Under the pieces are notes generated by a model. It saw only the letters and a list, made by a program, of their open reading frames with translations, was not told the DNA's origin and did no database searches. A program made the position numbers and the translations under genes. Of a stretch of DNA of 40,271 nt, positions 9,993-18,435 are shown piece by piece; positions within the stretch are counted from its first letter, which is position 1; every line of letters starts with the position of its first letter. Origin of the DNA: Bacilli bacterium (lineage in GTDB: Bacteria; Bacillota_I; Bacilli_A; RFN20; CAG-826). Location: the NCBI GenBank assembly GCA_017454295.1, contig JAFTDF010000039.1, positions 1-40,271 of the forward strand, written 5' to 3'.

Positions 9993-10127
9993 ATGAAAGC
10001 CTTGACTTGTGCGCGCTGTGGCGAGCCTTTGCGTGAAACCCCGTTGAATGTCCCAGATTACCTCAAAAGAAAATGGGAACTGGTGAGGGAAACCCTTTCC
10101 GAGAAAGAAGAAGAGGAACGCTTCTAG
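9993..10127 (+). pseudogene. Chimeric 44-codon ORF: zinc-ribbon start fused to decayed hemW
   Basis: The frame starts MKALTCARCGEPLRETP, which looks like the beginning of a zinc-ribbon protein (one CxxC pair), and then runs without a break into the copied hemW segment (NVPDYLKRKW, in hemW's own frame) until TAG at 10125. The second CxxC of a zinc ribbon is missing. It has a -10 box but no ribosome site. Most likely the debris of a rearrangement that joined the 5' end of an unrelated gene to the hemW copy; expression as a micro-protein is possible but unproven. Confidence 0.5.
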
Positions 10128-10326
10128 CTTTCTAGTCTCCGCTTGGTGGATGGGTTCTCGCTTTATGCTTATAAAACCCGATTCGGCTAAGACTTTCTTT
10201 CTTGCCACCAAGAAGCGGTGGATTCGCTAGTGCGTCGCGGCCTGCTGGAAACTAACGCGGAAACGGTGCGCGCCACCCCCGCAAGGACTCTTGCTCTTGG
10301 ACACCGTTTTGGTCGACCTCTTTTGA
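10047..10326 (+). pseudogene. Decayed duplicate of the hemW 3' end
   Basis: These 280 bases align end to end with 5140-5418 of the intact hemW, by eye at roughly 80-85% identity, differing in length by a single inserted C in the C-run near 10280 that shifts the frame. Two further stops are present: TAG at 10125-10127 (replacing a Leu codon) and TAA at 10188-10190 (replacing Lys). Recognisable blocks include SLRLVDGF, HQEAV and RRGLLET. The copy ends in TGA at 10324 just where hemW ends, and like hemW is followed by TTGACA, a CGAAAGGA ribosome site and a Ser-rich lipoprotein start. Confidence 0.9.
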
Positions 10327-10338
10327 GCAAATAGACGA

Positions 10339-10366
10339 TTGACAATTCGTAACGTTTGTTACAAAT
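10339..10366 (+). promoter_or_regulatory. Promoter with internal inverted repeat before the second lipoprotein
   Basis: TTGACA at 10339-10344; candidate -10s at 10360-10365 (TACAAA) or slightly downstream are weak. The spacer holds a perfect inverted repeat, GTAAC-N4-GTTAC (10349-10362), a plausible repressor or activator site. AAAGG of the ribosome site is at 10386-10390, a long 13 bases before ATG. Confidence 0.5.
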
Positions 10367-10403
10367 TTAAGGACGTTTTTCAACGAAAGGATCACAAAAC
10401 CAA

Positions 10404-11543
10404 ATGAAAAAACCTCTTTTGCTGCTTATTTCCGCAACCCTGCTAGCTTCCTGCGGCGGCGGTTCTACCGGTTCTTCCTCTAAGGCCACTTCTTCCGCCC
10501 AGAGTAAAGAAGAATCCAGCGTCGTCTCGTCCTCGCAAGCCCAAAGCTCCGTCCAGTCCTCGTCCTCCTCTTCCGCCCCGGCCTCCTCCTCTTCCGCTTC
10601 GTCTTCGAAAGCCGCTTCTTCCGCCCCGGAAGGATCCGCCGCCACCAACCCCTATACCGGTGAGGCGATCCTCAACTTGGCCAAAGCCACCAGCTCGAAC
10701 ATCAACCAAACCAAGCTCAGCTCCAAGGCTTATTTCTTCAAGGCGGTCATCCTCCGTCACAGCGTCCGTTATAGCGATGACGGAACCTATTATGTCGATA
10801 TGGAACTCAAACTGGCCGCGGGAAAGACGATCCGCGCCTTCCGCATTGCCACCAAAAACAGCAACAAGTACGGCGTCCTCAATGCCCAAGCCGGCAAAGA
10901 GGTCGTCATCAACGGCAAAATCGGCACCTATTACCAATGGGGGTCCGACTTTGGCTGCTATGCCATCACCGGTGACGATAGTGACGATGCCTATATCGCC
11001 GCCGACGTCGGCACCGAAATCGCCGATGAGACCATCGATATCACGGGCAACTACGATAAGTATTGGGCCCAAGGCATGACCAAGCAGTCGACTTTGGGCG
11101 ATCCCTCCCAATTCGGTTCCGCCCTTAAGGGCACCGCGCCTCGCTTCTTCTTGGTTAACGATCGTTGGCGCACCAATACGAACACGACGATGTTCACCTT
11201 CCCGTTCACCAAAGCCGTCATCTTCTCCGACAACGTCATGACCGGCGTCCTCACCGATACCGTCCATTTCGAAGGGGAGCGGTGGACCTTCAAGTATCGT
11301 TTCCTCTTGGCCAATATCGGTGAAAACGGCGCAACCCGCATCAATTACACCACGACGAACCCCGAAGCCACCGAATGGGTTACCGGACAACGCTACGAAA
11401 ACGGTCGCTTCGTGATCGACGAGATCCCCGCATACGTCTGCGGCATTGAGTTCCAACTCGAAACCCCCGCCAATTACGGCGTCATGTCGAACTTCCCGGT
11501 CGGTGGCTGGGCTTATAGTCTTAGCAAGACTTCTTGCCGCTAA
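10404..11543 (+). CDS. Ser-rich lipoprotein of unknown function
   Basis: 379 residues. A lipoprotein signal peptide ends in lipobox LASC (Cys17), followed by GGG and a Ser/Ala linker to about residue 80. The remaining 300 residues form a folded domain rich in aromatic residues and beta-type patterning, with an early AYFFKAVI and INGKIGTYY stretch reminiscent of an OB-like fold, but I recognise no family. Expected to be tethered to the outer face of the membrane. The first 80 residues resemble those of the larger lipoprotein at 5527, and both follow hemW sequence, so the 5' ends probably share ancestry while the downstream domains differ. Terminator at 11569. Confidence 0.88.
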   Translation: MKKPLLLLISATLLASCGGGSTGSSSKATSSAQSKEESSVVSSSQAQSSVQSSSSSSAPASSSSASSSKAASSAPEGSAATNPYTGEAILNLAKATSSNINQTKLSSKAYFFKAVILRHSVRYSDDGTYYVDMELKLAAGKTIRAFRIATKNSNKYGVLNAQAGKEVVINGKIGTYYQWGSDFGCYAITGDDSDDAYIAADVGTEIADETIDITGNYDKYWAQGMTKQSTLGDPSQFGSALKGTAPRFFLVNDRWRTNTNTTMFTFPFTKAVIFSDNVMTGVLTDTVHFEGERWTFKYRFLLANIGENGATRINYTTTNPEATEWVTGQRYENGRFVIDEIPAYVCGIEFQLETPANYGVMSNFPVGGWAYSLSKTSCR

Positions 11544-11568
11544 ATCGGTTGCTTCACCTCATACAAAT

Positions 11569-11594
11569 AGTCCCTGTCGTTCAGGGACTTTTCT
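11569..11594 (+). terminator. Rho-independent terminator
   Basis: AGTCCCTG / CAGGGACT stem with loop TCGTT, then TTTTC. It insulates the heat-shock operon promoter that begins five bases later. Confidence 0.9.
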
Positions 11595-11598
11595 ATTT

Positions 11599-11625
11599 TT
11601 GGCACTTTATTGTTGACAGTGCTAA
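11599..11625 (+). promoter_or_regulatory. CIRCE operator 1 (HrcA site), overlaps -35
   Basis: TTGGCACTT-N9-CAGTGCTAA, close to the CIRCE consensus TTAGCACTC-N9-GAGTGCTAA. It covers the TTGACA -35 at 11613-11618, so bound HrcA would block RNA polymerase. Confidence 0.85.
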
Positions 11626-11640
11626 CGAGCCCTCTATAAT
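11613..11640 (+). promoter_or_regulatory. Sigma-A promoter of hrcA-grpE-dnaK-dnaJ
   Basis: TTGACA (11613-11618), 16-base spacer, TATAAT (11635-11640): both hexamers are consensus. Flanked by two CIRCE operators. Confidence 0.92.
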
Positions 11641-11644
11641 GATG

Positions 11645-11671
11645 TTGGCACTCAGAAAGAGAGACTGCCAA
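11645..11671 (+). promoter_or_regulatory. CIRCE operator 2 (HrcA site), in the leader
   Basis: TTGGCACTC-N9-GACTGCCAA, a CIRCE variant with one mismatch between its arms, lying between the -10 and the ribosome site AAGGAGG (11677-11683). In the RNA it can form a stem near the 5' end. Confidence 0.9.
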
Positions 11672-11690
11672 AAAGCAAGGAGGCCGCGGT

Positions 11691-12743
11691 ATGACACGTA
11701 GTGAACAGATCCTGAAACTGATTGTCGAGCACTTCATCAAGACCGCCCAACCCGTCGGTTCCCATACCTTATTAGAAGAATATGGGCTCGATTGCTCCTC
11801 GGCCACCATCCGCAACGAGATGAACGCCTTGGAGAAGGAGGGGTTCTTGGAAAAGACCCATACCTCCTCGGGCCGTGTGCCTTCCCCCAAAGGTTACAAG
11901 TATTATTGCGATAACCTCCGGGGTGACCGCATCGACTCCTCCGTCAAATACGCCCTTCAAAGCGTGTTGGAGAAGAAGGCCCAATCGGTGGAAGAGGTCA
12001 TCAAGCAATCCTGCTCGATCCTCGCCGATATGACCAACCTCGCTTCCGTCGTCCTCGGACCCAAGATCAACGAAGAGCATCTGGTCTCGATCCAAATCAT
12101 CCCCCTGTCCTCGAATTCGGCCACCGCCGTCTTCGTCACCGACCAGGGCTATGTCGAGAACAAGACCTTCCTCCTCGATGGCAAGGAATCCATGGATGAT
12201 GTGGTGAAGACCGTCAACTTGCTTAATGATCGCCTAAAGGGGACGCCCATCGCCGACTTGGTGGACAAGATGGAGGCGATGAAACCCGCCCTCTCCGACT
12301 TCATGGTGGGGCAGGACATCATCTACCAAGCTTTGCTTGAAGCCTTCCTCAAATTCGCTGAGGAACGAATGAACCTCTATGGCAAGGAAAACCTTCTGAG
12401 CCAGCCCGAATTCGCCGACGATGCGAAGAAATTACGGAAGCTACTCGGACTCATCGACGATCCGAAGGCCTTCCGGGAGGCCCTCGAGGAAGATGATTCC
12501 TCCCGTGTCTCCGTCCACATCGGGGGAGATGGCACCGAAGACGTCTCGATCGTCTCGGCCAAAGTCAATATCCCCGGTGGGAAAAACGCGTCCATCTCTT
12601 TATTAGGACCGACGCGTATGGATTATGAGAAGGCGATGGCGACGCTCGATTACGTCAGCCAAACCCTCGACCAATTCTTCGCCCAAAATCAGGAAGGAGG
12701 GACATCATGGAAGAACGAAACGAACAACAAGAAGCCCAACTAG
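11691..12743 (+). CDS. hrcA: Heat-shock repressor HrcA
   Basis: HrcA binds CIRCE and represses chaperone genes when GroEL keeps it folded. 350 residues, family length. N-terminal winged helix (EQILKLIVEHFIKTAQPVGS, SSATIRNEMNALEKEGFL, THTSSGRVPSPKGY) is diagnostic; the middle is the GAF-like dimerisation domain and the C-terminus has the conserved GPTRMDYEKAMATLDYV block. Excellent ribosome site. It represses its own operon through the two CIRCE sites directly upstream. The last 37 bases overlap the start of grpE in another frame. Confidence 0.97.
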   Translation: MTRSEQILKLIVEHFIKTAQPVGSHTLLEEYGLDCSSATIRNEMNALEKEGFLEKTHTSSGRVPSPKGYKYYCDNLRGDRIDSSVKYALQSVLEKKAQSVEEVIKQSCSILADMTNLASVVLGPKINEEHLVSIQIIPLSSNSATAVFVTDQGYVENKTFLLDGKESMDDVVKTVNLLNDRLKGTPIADLVDKMEAMKPALSDFMVGQDIIYQALLEAFLKFAEERMNLYGKENLLSQPEFADDAKKLRKLLGLIDDPKAFREALEEDDSSRVSVHIGGDGTEDVSIVSAKVNIPGGKNASISLLGPTRMDYEKAMATLDYVSQTLDQFFAQNQEGGTSWKNETNNKKPN

Positions 12744-13321
12744 AAGAAGAGGCCGCCCAAGAACAAGAAGAAGATCTTGGCAAAAAGGTCTCCGCGAAAA
12801 AATACAAAGCCCTCGAGGAAAAACTCGAGAAAGCCCAGGCCGATTGCGAATCCTGGAAAAACCAATATTACAAGGCTTATGCGGATACGCAGAACCTCCG
12901 GAAGAGCCTCGAAGAAGAAACCCGCAGCGCCATCCGTTACCGCGCCGAGGGCTTCCTCGCCGATCTCCTCCCCGCCTTAGATGCCTTCCATATGGCGTTA
13001 GAGGCACCCCCGCCTACCAAAGAATGCGCCAATTACCTCATCGGATTCGGTTACATCTATAACCAATTGATTCAGGCCTTGGCCAGCGAAGGCGTCAGCG
13101 AACTCTCCCCGAAAGTGGGGGACCGCTTCGATGCCACCTACATGCATGCCATGGAAGAGGTCGAAGACGAATCGGTCGAACCCGGCCACGTCTGCAAGGT
13201 CCTCGCCAAAGGCTATAAACTCCACGATCGCCTCATCCGTCCGGTCCGCGTCAATGTGGCCAAGGCGAAAGCGGAGCCCAAAGAAGAAAGCAAGCCCGAG
13301 GAAGAAGTTCCCCAGGCCTAA
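12707..13321 (+). CDS. grpE: GrpE, nucleotide-exchange factor for DnaK
   Basis: GrpE dimer releases ADP from DnaK. 204 residues: an acidic, Glu/Gln-rich disordered start, a long coiled-coil helix (about 30-85, NQYYKAYADTQNLRKS), then the beta-domain with GVSELSPKVGDRFDATYMHAM and the C-terminal VCKVLAKGYKLHDRLIRPVRV signature. AGGAAGGAGGG sits before the ATG, inside hrcA. Overlap with hrcA suggests translational coupling. Confidence 0.96.
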   Translation: MEERNEQQEAQLEEEAAQEQEEDLGKKVSAKKYKALEEKLEKAQADCESWKNQYYKAYADTQNLRKSLEEETRSAIRYRAEGFLADLLPALDAFHMALEAPPPTKECANYLIGFGYIYNQLIQALASEGVSELSPKVGDRFDATYMHAMEEVEDESVEPGHVCKVLAKGYKLHDRLIRPVRVNVAKAKAEPKEESKPEEEVPQA

Positions 13322-13344
13322 GATAACAAAGGAGAAATTCAATT

Positions 13345-15198
13345 ATGGCAAAAGAAATCATCGTCGGTATCGACCTCGGTACCACCAATTCCGTCATCAG
13401 CTATATGCAAGCCGATGGCAAAGTCAAAGTCATCCCCAACCCCGAAGGCACCAACACGACCCCTTCGGTCGTCGCCTTCAAAGGCAGCGGTGAGGAAATC
13501 GTCGGCAACGCCGCCAAGCGCCAAGCCGTCACCAATCCCGACACCGTCGCTTCCGCAAAGCGGAAAATCGGCACTGCGGACAAGTTCCACATCGGTTGCC
13601 TCAACAAAGATTTCACCCCGCAGGAAATCTCGGCCAAGGTCCTCTCCTATATGCGTTCCTATGCCGAAAAGAACCTCGGTCAGACCATCAAGAAAGCCGT
13701 CATCACCGTTCCGGCCTACTTCAATGACGCCCAGCGTCAGGCCACCAAAGACGCCGGCACCATCGCCGGGCTCGACGTCGTCCGTATCATCAACGAACCG
13801 ACCGCGGCTTGCCTTGCCTACGGCTTAGAAACCGATAAATCCGAAAAGGTCCTCGTCTTCGACCTTGGCGGCGGCACCTTCGATGTCTCCATCCTCGAAA
13901 TCGGGGATGGCACCTACGAAGTCCTCTCCACCTCGGGCGATACCCGCCTCGGCGGCGACGATTGGGACCAGGTGATCGCCGATTGGATCGCGGCCCAAAT
14001 CAAGATCGAAACCGGTGCCGATTTGAATGATAAGATGGCCCGTCAGCGCTTCCTCGAAGCGGCCGAACGTGCCAAGATCGAGCTCTCCAGCTCCCTCGAA
14101 GCCACCATCTCCCTCCCCTTCATCGGTATGGGTCCCAATGGTCCGATCAACTTCGAAACCAAACTCACCCGTGCCAAATTCCAGGATTTGACCCGCGCCT
14201 TATTGGAACGCTGCAAAGCCCCGATGGAACGGGCTCTCAAGGATTCTGGCCTCTCCTATAACGACCTCGGCGATATCCTTATGATTGGCGGTTCCACCCG
14301 TATGCCCGCCGTCCAGGAAATGGTCCGTCAGGTCACCGGCAAGAACATCAACCTCTCCATCAACCCCGATGAAGCCGTCTCCATGGGCGCCGCCCTCCAA
14401 GGCGCGGTCATCGCCGGCGATGTGAAGGACGTTGTCCTTCTCGACGTCACGCCGCTCACCCTCGGTATCGAAACCCTCGGTGGGGTCATGACGCCGTTAA
14501 TCAACCGCAACACGACCATCCCGACCACCAAGAGCCAAATCTTCTCGACCGCCGAAGACAATCAACCCGCCGTCGACATCTCCGTCTACCAAGGCGAACG
14601 TCCGATGGCCCACGATAACAAGCTCCTTGGCCACTTCTCCCTCTCGGGCATCAAACCGGCCCGCCGCGGCCAGCCTCGCATCGAGGTCACCTTCAACATC
14701 GACGTCAACGGCATCGTCAAAGTCACAGCCAAAGACCTCGATACCCAACTCTCCAACGACATCACCATCTCCGGTTCCAACGGTCTTTCCAAAGAAGACA
14801 TCGATCGTATGATCAAGGAAGCCGAAGAGAATAAGGCCGCCGATGAGAAGCGCAAAGGCGACATCGAAGTGAAGAACAAAGCCCAGACCTACGTCGACGA
14901 GATCAACCGCACCCTCACCGAACAAGGCGACAAGATGCCCGCCGATCAAAAGGAACAGCTCACCAAGATCCGCGACGAAGCCCAAGGCGCCATCCAAGCC
15001 GATGACATCGAAAAGCTCCGTGAGATCGTCGGCCGGCTCGAAGATGCCGCCGCCATGGCCGCCCAACAGCAGCAACAGCAGGCCCAAGGCGCGCAAGGCA
15101 ACCCCTTCGACCAGGGTCAGCAAGGCCAAGGCCAACAGCAAGAAGGCAATCAGACCGCCGATGATGTGATCGATGCCGACTTCACCGATAAAAACTAA
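13345..15198 (+). CDS. dnaK: Chaperone DnaK (Hsp70)
   Basis: ATP-driven chaperone. 617 residues: ATPase domain with GIDLGTTNS (8-16), the phosphate-2 motif [11 protein letters not shown] and MIGGSTRMP; interdomain linker [14 protein letters not shown]; peptide-binding domain and helical lid; and a Gln-rich disordered tail ending DDVIDADF, the family C-terminal signature. AAGGAG ribosome site, 23 bases after grpE. Third gene of the HrcA-controlled operon. Confidence 0.98.
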   Translation: MAKEIIVGIDLGTTNSVISYMQADGKVKVIPNPEGTNTTPSVVAFKGSGEEIVGNAAKRQAVTNPDTVASAKRKIGTADKFHIGCLNKDFTPQEISAKVLSYMRSYAEKNLGQTIKKAVITVPAYFNDAQRQATKDAGTIAGLDVVRIINEPTAACLAYGLETDKSEKVLVFDLGGGTFDVSILEIGDGTYEVLSTSGDTRLGGDDWDQVIADWIAAQIKIETGADLNDKMARQRFLEAAERAKIELSSSLEATISLPFIGMGPNGPINFETKLTRAKFQDLTRALLERCKAPMERALKDSGLSYNDLGDILMIGGSTRMPAVQEMVRQVTGKNINLSINPDEAVSMGAALQGAVIAGDVKDVVLLDVTPLTLGIETLGGVMTPLINRNTTIPTTKSQIFSTAEDNQPAVDISVYQGERPMAHDNKLLGHFSLSGIKPARRGQPRIEVTFNIDVNGIVKVTAKDLDTQLSNDITISGSNGLSKEDIDRMIKEAEENKAADEKRKGDIEVKNKAQTYVDEINRTLTEQGDKMPADQKEQLTKIRDEAQGAIQADDIEKLREIVGRLEDAAAMAAQQQQQQAQGAQGNPFDQGQQGQGQQQEGNQTADDVIDADFTDKN

Positions 15199-15215
15199 AC
15201 CAAAAACAACCTGCA

Positions 15216-15244
15216 CGAAGCGGCGCCCCCAAGGCGTCGTTTCG
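15216..15244 (+). other. dnaK-dnaJ intergenic RNA hairpin
   Basis: Arms 15216-15227 and 15233-15244 form 12 consecutive pairs in RNA (two G-U) around a five-base loop. It is not followed by a U run, so it is not a standard terminator; it may be an RNA processing or stability element that sets the dnaK:dnaJ ratio. AAGGAGG of dnaJ begins about a dozen bases later. Confidence 0.6.
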
Positions 15245-15269
15245 TTGCGAATAAGAAAGGAGGGCACCC

Positions 15270-16412
15270 ATGGCCAATAAACGCGATTATTACGAAGTGC
15301 TTGGCTTAAATAAGTCCGCTTCCAAAGACGAAATCAAATCCGCCTACCGTAAATTAGCCAAGCAATACCACCCCGACCTCAACAAAGCCCCCGATGCCGC
15401 CGAGAAATTCAAGGAGGTACAGGAGGCCTATGACGTCCTTTATGACGACAACAAGCGCCGTGCCTACGACCAATTCGGCCACGCCGCCTTCGAACAAGGC
15501 GGATCCACCGGCGGAGGAGGCAACCCCTTTGGCGCCGGCTTCTCCTCGGCCGGATTCGGGGATATCGACCTTGGCGATCTCTTCGGTTCCATCTTCGGAG
15601 GTGGGGGACGCCGCCAGTATCAGCAAAGCGGTCCTGCCAAGGGCCAGGATAACGTGATGCGGGTCCGTGTCAAATTCATGGACGCAATCAACGGCACCAA
15701 AATCGTCCTACCCGTCACCTATGACGAGCCTTGTTCCCATTGCCATGGGACGGGCGCCGAATCGCCTAGCGACATCACTACCTGCCCCCATTGCGGTGGT
15801 TCCGGTACCGTTTATCAGCAACGGCAAACCCCATTCGGGGTTTTCCGCCAAGAAGGACCCTGCCCCCATTGCGGTGGACGGGGGCGTATCGTGCGACAAC
15901 GCTGCCATCAGTGCAATGGCGAAGGCTATACCCGCGTCCGCAAAGATGTGGAAGTCAATGTCCCCGCCGGCATCAATTCGGGCCAGCAGATTCGCGTCAC
16001 CGGCAAAGGGGGACGCGGCTATAACGGCGGTCCCAATGGCGATCTCTACATCGATATCGTCGTGGCCGACCATGATGTCTTCGTCCGCGATGGCAACGAC
16101 ATCCATATCGAGGTCCCCTTATCCTTCGTCGATTGTGCCTTAGGCACGACCATCGATATCCCGACCGTCTATGGGGAGGCGTCCATCAAAATTCCCGAAG
16201 GCACCCAACCCGATCAAATCCTCAAGCTCAAAGATCGGGGCGTGAAGGATTTGCGGACCGGCAAGCCCGGAAACCTCTATGTCCACATTAAGGTCAAGAC
16301 GCCGACGAAGCTAACCAAATCCCAAAAGGATCTCCTTGCCGCCTTCGCCGCCCAGACCGACAAAAAAGAATCCATCTTCGCCAAATGGAAGAAGGAGCGG
16401 TTCAACAAATAA
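15270..16412 (+). CDS. dnaJ: Chaperone DnaJ (Hsp40)
   Basis: Co-chaperone that delivers substrates to DnaK and stimulates its ATPase. 380 residues: J-domain with HPD at 34-36, a Gly/Phe-rich segment (about 75-115), four CxxCxGxG zinc repeats ([32 protein letters not shown]), then the two C-terminal beta-sandwich domains. All zinc ligands are present, so it is a type I DnaJ. Last gene of the heat-shock operon; terminator follows. Confidence 0.98.
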   Translation: MANKRDYYEVLGLNKSASKDEIKSAYRKLAKQYHPDLNKAPDAAEKFKEVQEAYDVLYDDNKRRAYDQFGHAAFEQGGSTGGGGNPFGAGFSSAGFGDIDLGDLFGSIFGGGGRRQYQQSGPAKGQDNVMRVRVKFMDAINGTKIVLPVTYDEPCSHCHGTGAESPSDITTCPHCGGSGTVYQQRQTPFGVFRQEGPCPHCGGRGRIVRQRCHQCNGEGYTRVRKDVEVNVPAGINSGQQIRVTGKGGRGYNGGPNGDLYIDIVVADHDVFVRDGNDIHIEVPLSFVDCALGTTIDIPTVYGEASIKIPEGTQPDQILKLKDRGVKDLRTGKPGNLYVHIKVKTPTKLTKSQKDLLAAFAAQTDKKESIFAKWKKERFNK

Positions 16413-16418
16413 TCTTCG

Positions 16419-16441
16419 AGGCACCATTCGGTGCCTTTTTC
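16419..16441 (+). terminator. Rho-independent terminator of the heat-shock operon
   Basis: GGCACC-ATTC-GGTGCC stem-loop (16420-16435) followed by TTTTT. Confidence 0.92.
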
Positions 16442-16484
16442 ATACTCACGTCGTTTCAAACTTTCGCTTTGCCCAAGGAGGGCT

Positions 16485-16490
16485 TATACT
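16485..16490 (+). promoter_or_regulatory. -10 box of the TM2/zinc-ribbon gene
   Basis: TATACT ends six bases before ATG 16497. An AAGGAGGG at 16475-16482 lies upstream of this -10, too far (14 bases) from the ATG for ideal use and absent from a transcript that starts after the -10. Confidence 0.55.
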
Positions 16491-16496
16491 AAGCCC

Positions 16497-16931
16497 ATGC
16501 CGTATTGCCGTAATTGCCATCAGGAAATCTCAAAATTTGATACGGACATTTGCCCGTATTGCGGGGAACGCCATCCCATCGATTCCCATTATCAGACGAT
16601 GGATGTGACCCGTGGGTTTTCCTCATTGGAAGGCCAATACGAATTGCCAAAGGCAAAATCGCTAAAGGTGACCCGTTTGCTTTGTGCATTCCTGGGGTAT
16701 TTAGGTATCCATTGGTTCTATATCCATCGGCCGAAGCGGGGCGCCGTCGATTTACTGCTGACCTTGCTTGCGATCGGGGGCATCGGCTCTTTATTACTAT
16801 TAACCCCCTTATCGCCGGTGGGATGTTATTTGATTCCGTTTTTCGCTTTGTGGGCGGTTTATATCGCCGAAGCCATCGCCATGGGGCGGATCGATTCGCC
16901 CAAAGATGGAAGAGGGGAGTTTTTGAGGTAA
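16497..16931 (+). CDS. Zinc-ribbon/TM2-domain membrane protein
   Basis: 144 residues. N-terminal zinc ribbon with two CxxC pairs (CRNC at 4-7, CPYC at 19-22), a linker, then a TM2 domain: KSLKVTRLLCAFLGYLGIHWFY followed in order by RPKRGAVDLLL and a second hydrophobic hairpin ending in an AVYIAEAI helix. TM2 proteins are two-helix membrane proteins of unknown biochemical role. The frame is open from 16431, but ATG 16497 gives the intact ribbon and matches the -10. It takes the place between dnaJ and rsmE where prmA is often found. One base separates its stop from rsmE. Confidence 0.85.
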   Translation: MPYCRNCHQEISKFDTDICPYCGERHPIDSHYQTMDVTRGFSSLEGQYELPKAKSLKVTRLLCAFLGYLGIHWFYIHRPKRGAVDLLLTLLAIGGIGSLLLLTPLSPVGCYLIPFFALWAVYIAEAIAMGRIDSPKDGRGEFLR

Positions 16932-16932
16932 G

Positions 16933-17646
16933 ATGCAACATTATTTCGGAACGGTCGTTTCGGGGAAAGCCATCCTCGAAGGGAGCCAAGCCCATCATCT
17001 GATCAACGTCAAGCGGGCCGAGATCGGCGAAAAGATCGAGGTCACCGACAATGGGGAAACCTATCTCTGCTTCGTCAAAGATATCGATCCCCTCGAGATT
17101 TTGGTGCTTGAAAAAGTCGAAACCCTCCGTGAGCTCGATATCCATATTACCGTGGCCTTCGCGCTCCTAAAGGGCGACCATAACGACCTGATCGTGCTAA
17201 AAGGCACCGAACTAGGCGTCGATGATTTCGTGCCGTTTGTGTCTTCACGTTGCGTTGTTTCTCCTAAGGAGAAAGAAGATAACCGAATCCTCAGATTGCG
17301 GAAAATCGCCGCCGAAGGGGCCGCCCAATGCCGCCGCTCGGTGATCCCCAGCGTGTCTAGCTATCAAACCCTCGACGATGTGCTAAAAAGCGAGGCCGAG
17401 GTCAAATTCTTCGCCTATGAAGGGCTCGCCGGCAGCGGGGATTCCTTGCTTAGCGTCGCCAAAACCCTCAAAAAGGGGCAAACCGTGTTGCTAGTGGTGG
17501 GACCCGAAGGCGGATTCACCCACGAAGAAGCGCGCCTGGCCTTGGATTATGATTTCACTTTAGTGTCTTTGGGACGCCGTATTTTACGGGCCGAGACCTC
17601 GGCGATTTATGGCGCCTCTATCTTGGGCGCGTTTGGAGAGGAATAA
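16933..17646 (+). CDS. rsmE: 16S rRNA m3U1498 methyltransferase RsmE
   Basis: Methylates N3 of U1498 in 16S rRNA using SAM. 237 residues: N-terminal PUA-like domain (SQAHHLINVKRAEIGEKIEV) and C-terminal SPOUT knot with KGTELGVDDFVPF, AEGAAQCRRSVIP, GPEGGFTHEE and LGRRILRAETS, all RsmE signatures. Starts one base after the TM2 gene and its TAA overlaps the next ATG (TAATG), so a tight operon. Confidence 0.96.
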   Translation: MQHYFGTVVSGKAILEGSQAHHLINVKRAEIGEKIEVTDNGETYLCFVKDIDPLEILVLEKVETLRELDIHITVAFALLKGDHNDLIVLKGTELGVDDFVPFVSSRCVVSPKEKEDNRILRLRKIAAEGAAQCRRSVIPSVSSYQTLDDVLKSEAEVKFFAYEGLAGSGDSLLSVAKTLKKGQTVLLVVGPEGGFTHEEARLALDYDFTLVSLGRRILRAETSAIYGASILGAFGEE

Positions 17647-18428
17647 TGGATTTCTTTGCGACCCTCACCAAAAAACAAAAGACCACGGCCTTCGATTCCT
17701 CCTCGGAGATGCATTTTTTCCTCGATAATTCGGCTTTGCTCGCCGATTTACCCCAGTTTAAGGGATTTATGCGGGCCACGGCCCCTTTCGACGTCATACG
17801 GGCGAATATCATTCTTCGTGCCTTACAAAACAAAGAATTGATCCAAAATGCCTTGGGCCGTATCAATAAGCACGGCACCGATGAGGAAAAAGCCCATCTA
17901 AAAGAAACGATGGAGGCTTTCTTGGAGACCCTTCCCTACCTAAAGGAAGGGAAAGAGAGAATCTTCGTCCCCATCTTTCCTCGGACCATCAACCGTCTCT
18001 ACGCGGGCGATTTCGAGAAGTTCGACGAACGCCCCTATAAGTCGTTGCTCCGCGGCTATAGCGAGTCTTTGGCGATCGACCCCTTCGATGCCTATGGCTA
18101 TGCCCTTTACGATTCTTATTTCACCAAGCTGATCCTCGTCGATAAAAACGATAAAGAAGCGGTGTTCCTCGATTACGATTCCCATTCCCTATTTGCCGTC
18201 AACGTCGATGGCCGACTCAATTCGCGCATCGCCTTATTCGACAAGTATTTGGGCAAGACTTACACCAACCATTTGCTCGAACGGGTCAAACCGGTGGTGG
18301 CGGCGTATCTGGCGGGAGACCGCGAAACCATGATAGACGCATTAGTAGATAATGGGTTGATTTCTAGGAAGTTAATTTTTAAGATTTATTACGAAGAACG
18401 CAAGGTTTTTTCGAAAATCTACCGATAA
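17646..18428 (+). CDS. Conserved-looking protein of unknown function
   Basis: 260 residues, soluble, no signal peptide or membrane helix, not recognised. Mixed helix/strand with a charged middle (KEGKERIFVPIFPRTINRLY) and a region (VFLDYDSHSLFAVNVDGRLN) that reads like beta hairpins around acidic residues. The C-terminus is basic. Start overlaps the rsmE stop and it ends seven bases before mtaB, so it lies inside an RNA-modification operon; a role linked to RNA or translation is only suggested by position. Confidence 0.85.
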   Translation: MDFFATLTKKQKTTAFDSSSEMHFFLDNSALLADLPQFKGFMRATAPFDVIRANIILRALQNKELIQNALGRINKHGTDEEKAHLKETMEAFLETLPYLKEGKERIFVPIFPRTINRLYAGDFEKFDERPYKSLLRGYSESLAIDPFDAYGYALYDSYFTKLILVDKNDKEAVFLDYDSHSLFAVNVDGRLNSRIALFDKYLGKTYTNHLLERVKPVVAAYLAGDRETMIDALVDNGLISRKLIFKIYYEERKVFSKIYR

Positions 18429-18435
18429 GTGCTAA

